The notes beneath the pieces were generated by a model. It saw only the letters and a program-made list of their open reading frames with translations, was not told the DNA's origin and did no database searches. A DNA stretch of 64,000 nucleotides from Alphaproteobacteria bacterium (GTDB taxonomy: Bacteria; Pseudomonadota; Alphaproteobacteria; Caulobacterales; Aquidulcibacteraceae), in NCBI GenBank assembly GCA_027485915.1, contig JAIXQA010000048.1, forward strand, positions 1 to 64,000, given 5' to 3'. A program made the position numbers and the translations under genes. Shown here one piece after another: positions 63,128-64,000 of this stretch (positions within the stretch are counted from its first letter, which is position 1; each line of letters opens with the position of its first letter).

Positions 63128-63537
63128 ATGTGACCAATGAAGTTTTCCCAAGCCCAGAACGTGCGGCCGCCTTCTTCGGGGGCGAGGAAGATGGCCCCTT
63201 CTGCATGGTCAATTTGCTGAAGTTCAAGGAAAAGGCCACTTATCCAGATGGCGCGGAACCTGACCTCTCGGGCCGGGAGGCCTATATGCGCTATGGCATG
63301 GCGGTGGTGGCATGCGTAGAAGCCGTTGGTGGCAAAACCCGCTTTTCAGGCATGGTCACTGATCTGATGTTAGGCCAAGTTGAGGAGCTTTGGGATATGG
63401 TCGCGATTGCGGAATATCCTTCGCGTGCGGCCATGCTCGCGATGGTGCAATCGCCCGACTATCAAGCCATTGAAGTCCACCGGATGGCAGGCCTAGCAGG
63501 TCAGTTGAACATTCGCACCAAGTCTATGGGTGGCTAG
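63124..63537 (+). CDS. DUF1330 family protein
   Basis: This is a 137-residue ferredoxin-like-fold protein: GPFCMVNLLKFKEKATYP, YGMAVVACVEAVGGKTRFSGMV, EELWDMVAIAEYPSRAAMLAMVQSPDYQAIEVHR. DUF1330 belongs to the dimeric alpha/beta barrel superfamily. It is translationally coupled to the dehalogenase, and its 3' end overlaps the DUF1045 gene on the other strand by 14 bases. Function unknown. Confidence 0.88.
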   Translation: MNVTNEVFPSPERAAAFFGGEEDGPFCMVNLLKFKEKATYPDGAEPDLSGREAYMRYGMAVVACVEAVGGKTRFSGMVTDLMLGQVEELWDMVAIAEYPSRAAMLAMVQSPDYQAIEVHRMAGLAGQLNIRTKSMGG

Positions 63538-64000
63538 GCCCGGAAAGCGATTCAAGCTCTAGAATCGTAAAAGGCTGATCGCGCGCCTCTTGTTTAAAGA
63601 CGGCCAAGGTCTCGAAGGCATGTGGTCCGACAAAGGCATGAAAATGATCTTGCAAGACCGCGAGAACCTGTGCCCGAAGGGCCGGATCGGCAATCCGCTC
63701 GCTCAAAGTCATGTGAAAGCGAAAATCCTCAAAAATATAAGGATAGCCAAACTCCCGTAACTGGCTTTCATGACGCGGATTCATGCCAGCATGCAGGCGA
63801 CGCTGAAGATCAAAGTCACTTAAGGGTGCCCGAAAGCGATCCAAGGCGATCACACTCTCTTGGTGAAGCGCCTGCATCGCGGGGGAGGTCTCTGCCAGCA
63901 CAAAGGCTAAGAATGGCCCCAAGGCGGCAACTTCAATGCCCGCCTTGAAAGGCGCATGCCGCGCCGCAAGCGCTTTAAAGGCTGTGAGCAGGGCGCCTTC
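63524..64000 (-). CDS. DUF1045 family protein, 5' end beyond window
   Basis: The frame stays open to the window edge, so the N-terminus is missing; 158 codons are seen. Visible are FKALAARHAPFKAG, ALGPFLAFVLAE, FGYPYIFEDFRFHMTLSERIADPALR and a C-terminal tail. The FHMTLS part is one HxT/S motif of the 2H phosphoesterase superfamily, to which DUF1045 proteins belong; they are often found near phosphonate genes, though none is present here. Confidence 0.8.
   Translation of the reverse strand, partial: EGALLTAFKALAARHAPFKAGIEVAALGPFLAFVLAETSPAMQALHQESVIALDRFRAPLSDFDLQRRLHAGMNPRHESQLREFGYPYIFEDFRFHMTLSERIADPALRAQVLAVLQDHFHAFVGPHAFETLAVFKQEARDQPFTILELESLSGPSHP

Overview
The window looks like chromosomal DNA of an alphaproteobacterium, most likely from the Caulobacterales/Hyphomonadaceae side. 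The main reasons are a PhyR-NepR-EcfG general stress response core, a short Caulobacter-type flagellin, three large TonB-dependent receptors used in place of porins for sugars, a bacteriophytochrome with its haem oxygenase, and GC content that looks like the mid-50s by eye. No tRNA, rRNA, CRISPR array, prophage or insertion sequence was recognised. Almost every base is in tightly packed operons, many with 1-4 bp overlaps.

Layout. 0-5.6 kb: a stem-loop-rich stretch, a lipoprotein, and an ABC ATPase with a permease-M1 peptidase fusion. 5.6-8.4 kb: an unknown protein beside a flagellin gene in AT-rich surroundings. 8.4-15.2 kb: PhnA-like protein, HTH-SulP transporter pair, a two-component system with a PepSY lipoprotein divergent from a b-type cytochrome, an HxlR regulator and an HD protein. 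15.4-24.9 kb: a sucrose/fructoside locus with LacI regulator, SLC45-type MFS importer, TPR/2OG-oxygenase protein, GH68 enzyme, flavin-dependent halogenase homologue and TonB receptor; matching LacI-type palindromes lie before the importer and the receptor. 25.0-33.6 kb: a second uptake locus with TonB receptor, glycerate 2-kinase, GH63-like glycosylglycerate hydrolase, MFS importer and ROK sugar kinase, divergent from a ROK-type repressor. Together these would import mannosyl- or glucosylglycerate, split it, and send glycerate and hexose to glycolysis. 33.6-38.8 kb: a DUF3617 protein, a second two-component system and a third TonB receptor.

38.8-53.1 kb is a general stress response island. 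The master genes phyR and nepR-ecfG-histidine kinase are divergent, and EcfG-type promoters (GGAAC-N16-CGTT) can be read directly in front of both. The same motif precedes a fasciclin lipoprotein, a glycosyltransferase-GH130 operon, CsbD, a DUF1328 membrane protein, an entericidin-like lipoprotein and bacteriophytochrome; a one-base variant precedes a small ORF and superoxide dismutase. Dps and two envelope proteins follow without a recognisable EcfG motif.

55.3-64 kb: a complete tripartite MacAB-NodT efflux operon, a DUF4342 protein, a flavodoxin-fold oxidoreductase divergent from a Crp/Fnr regulator with a perfect FNR-type box between them, then a haloalkane dehalogenase, a DUF1330 protein and the 3' part of a DUF1045 gene cut by the window end.

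Protein names come from motif and family recognition by eye, without database searches. Start codons were moved inside the longest reading frames wherever a ribosome binding site or signal peptide favoured it.
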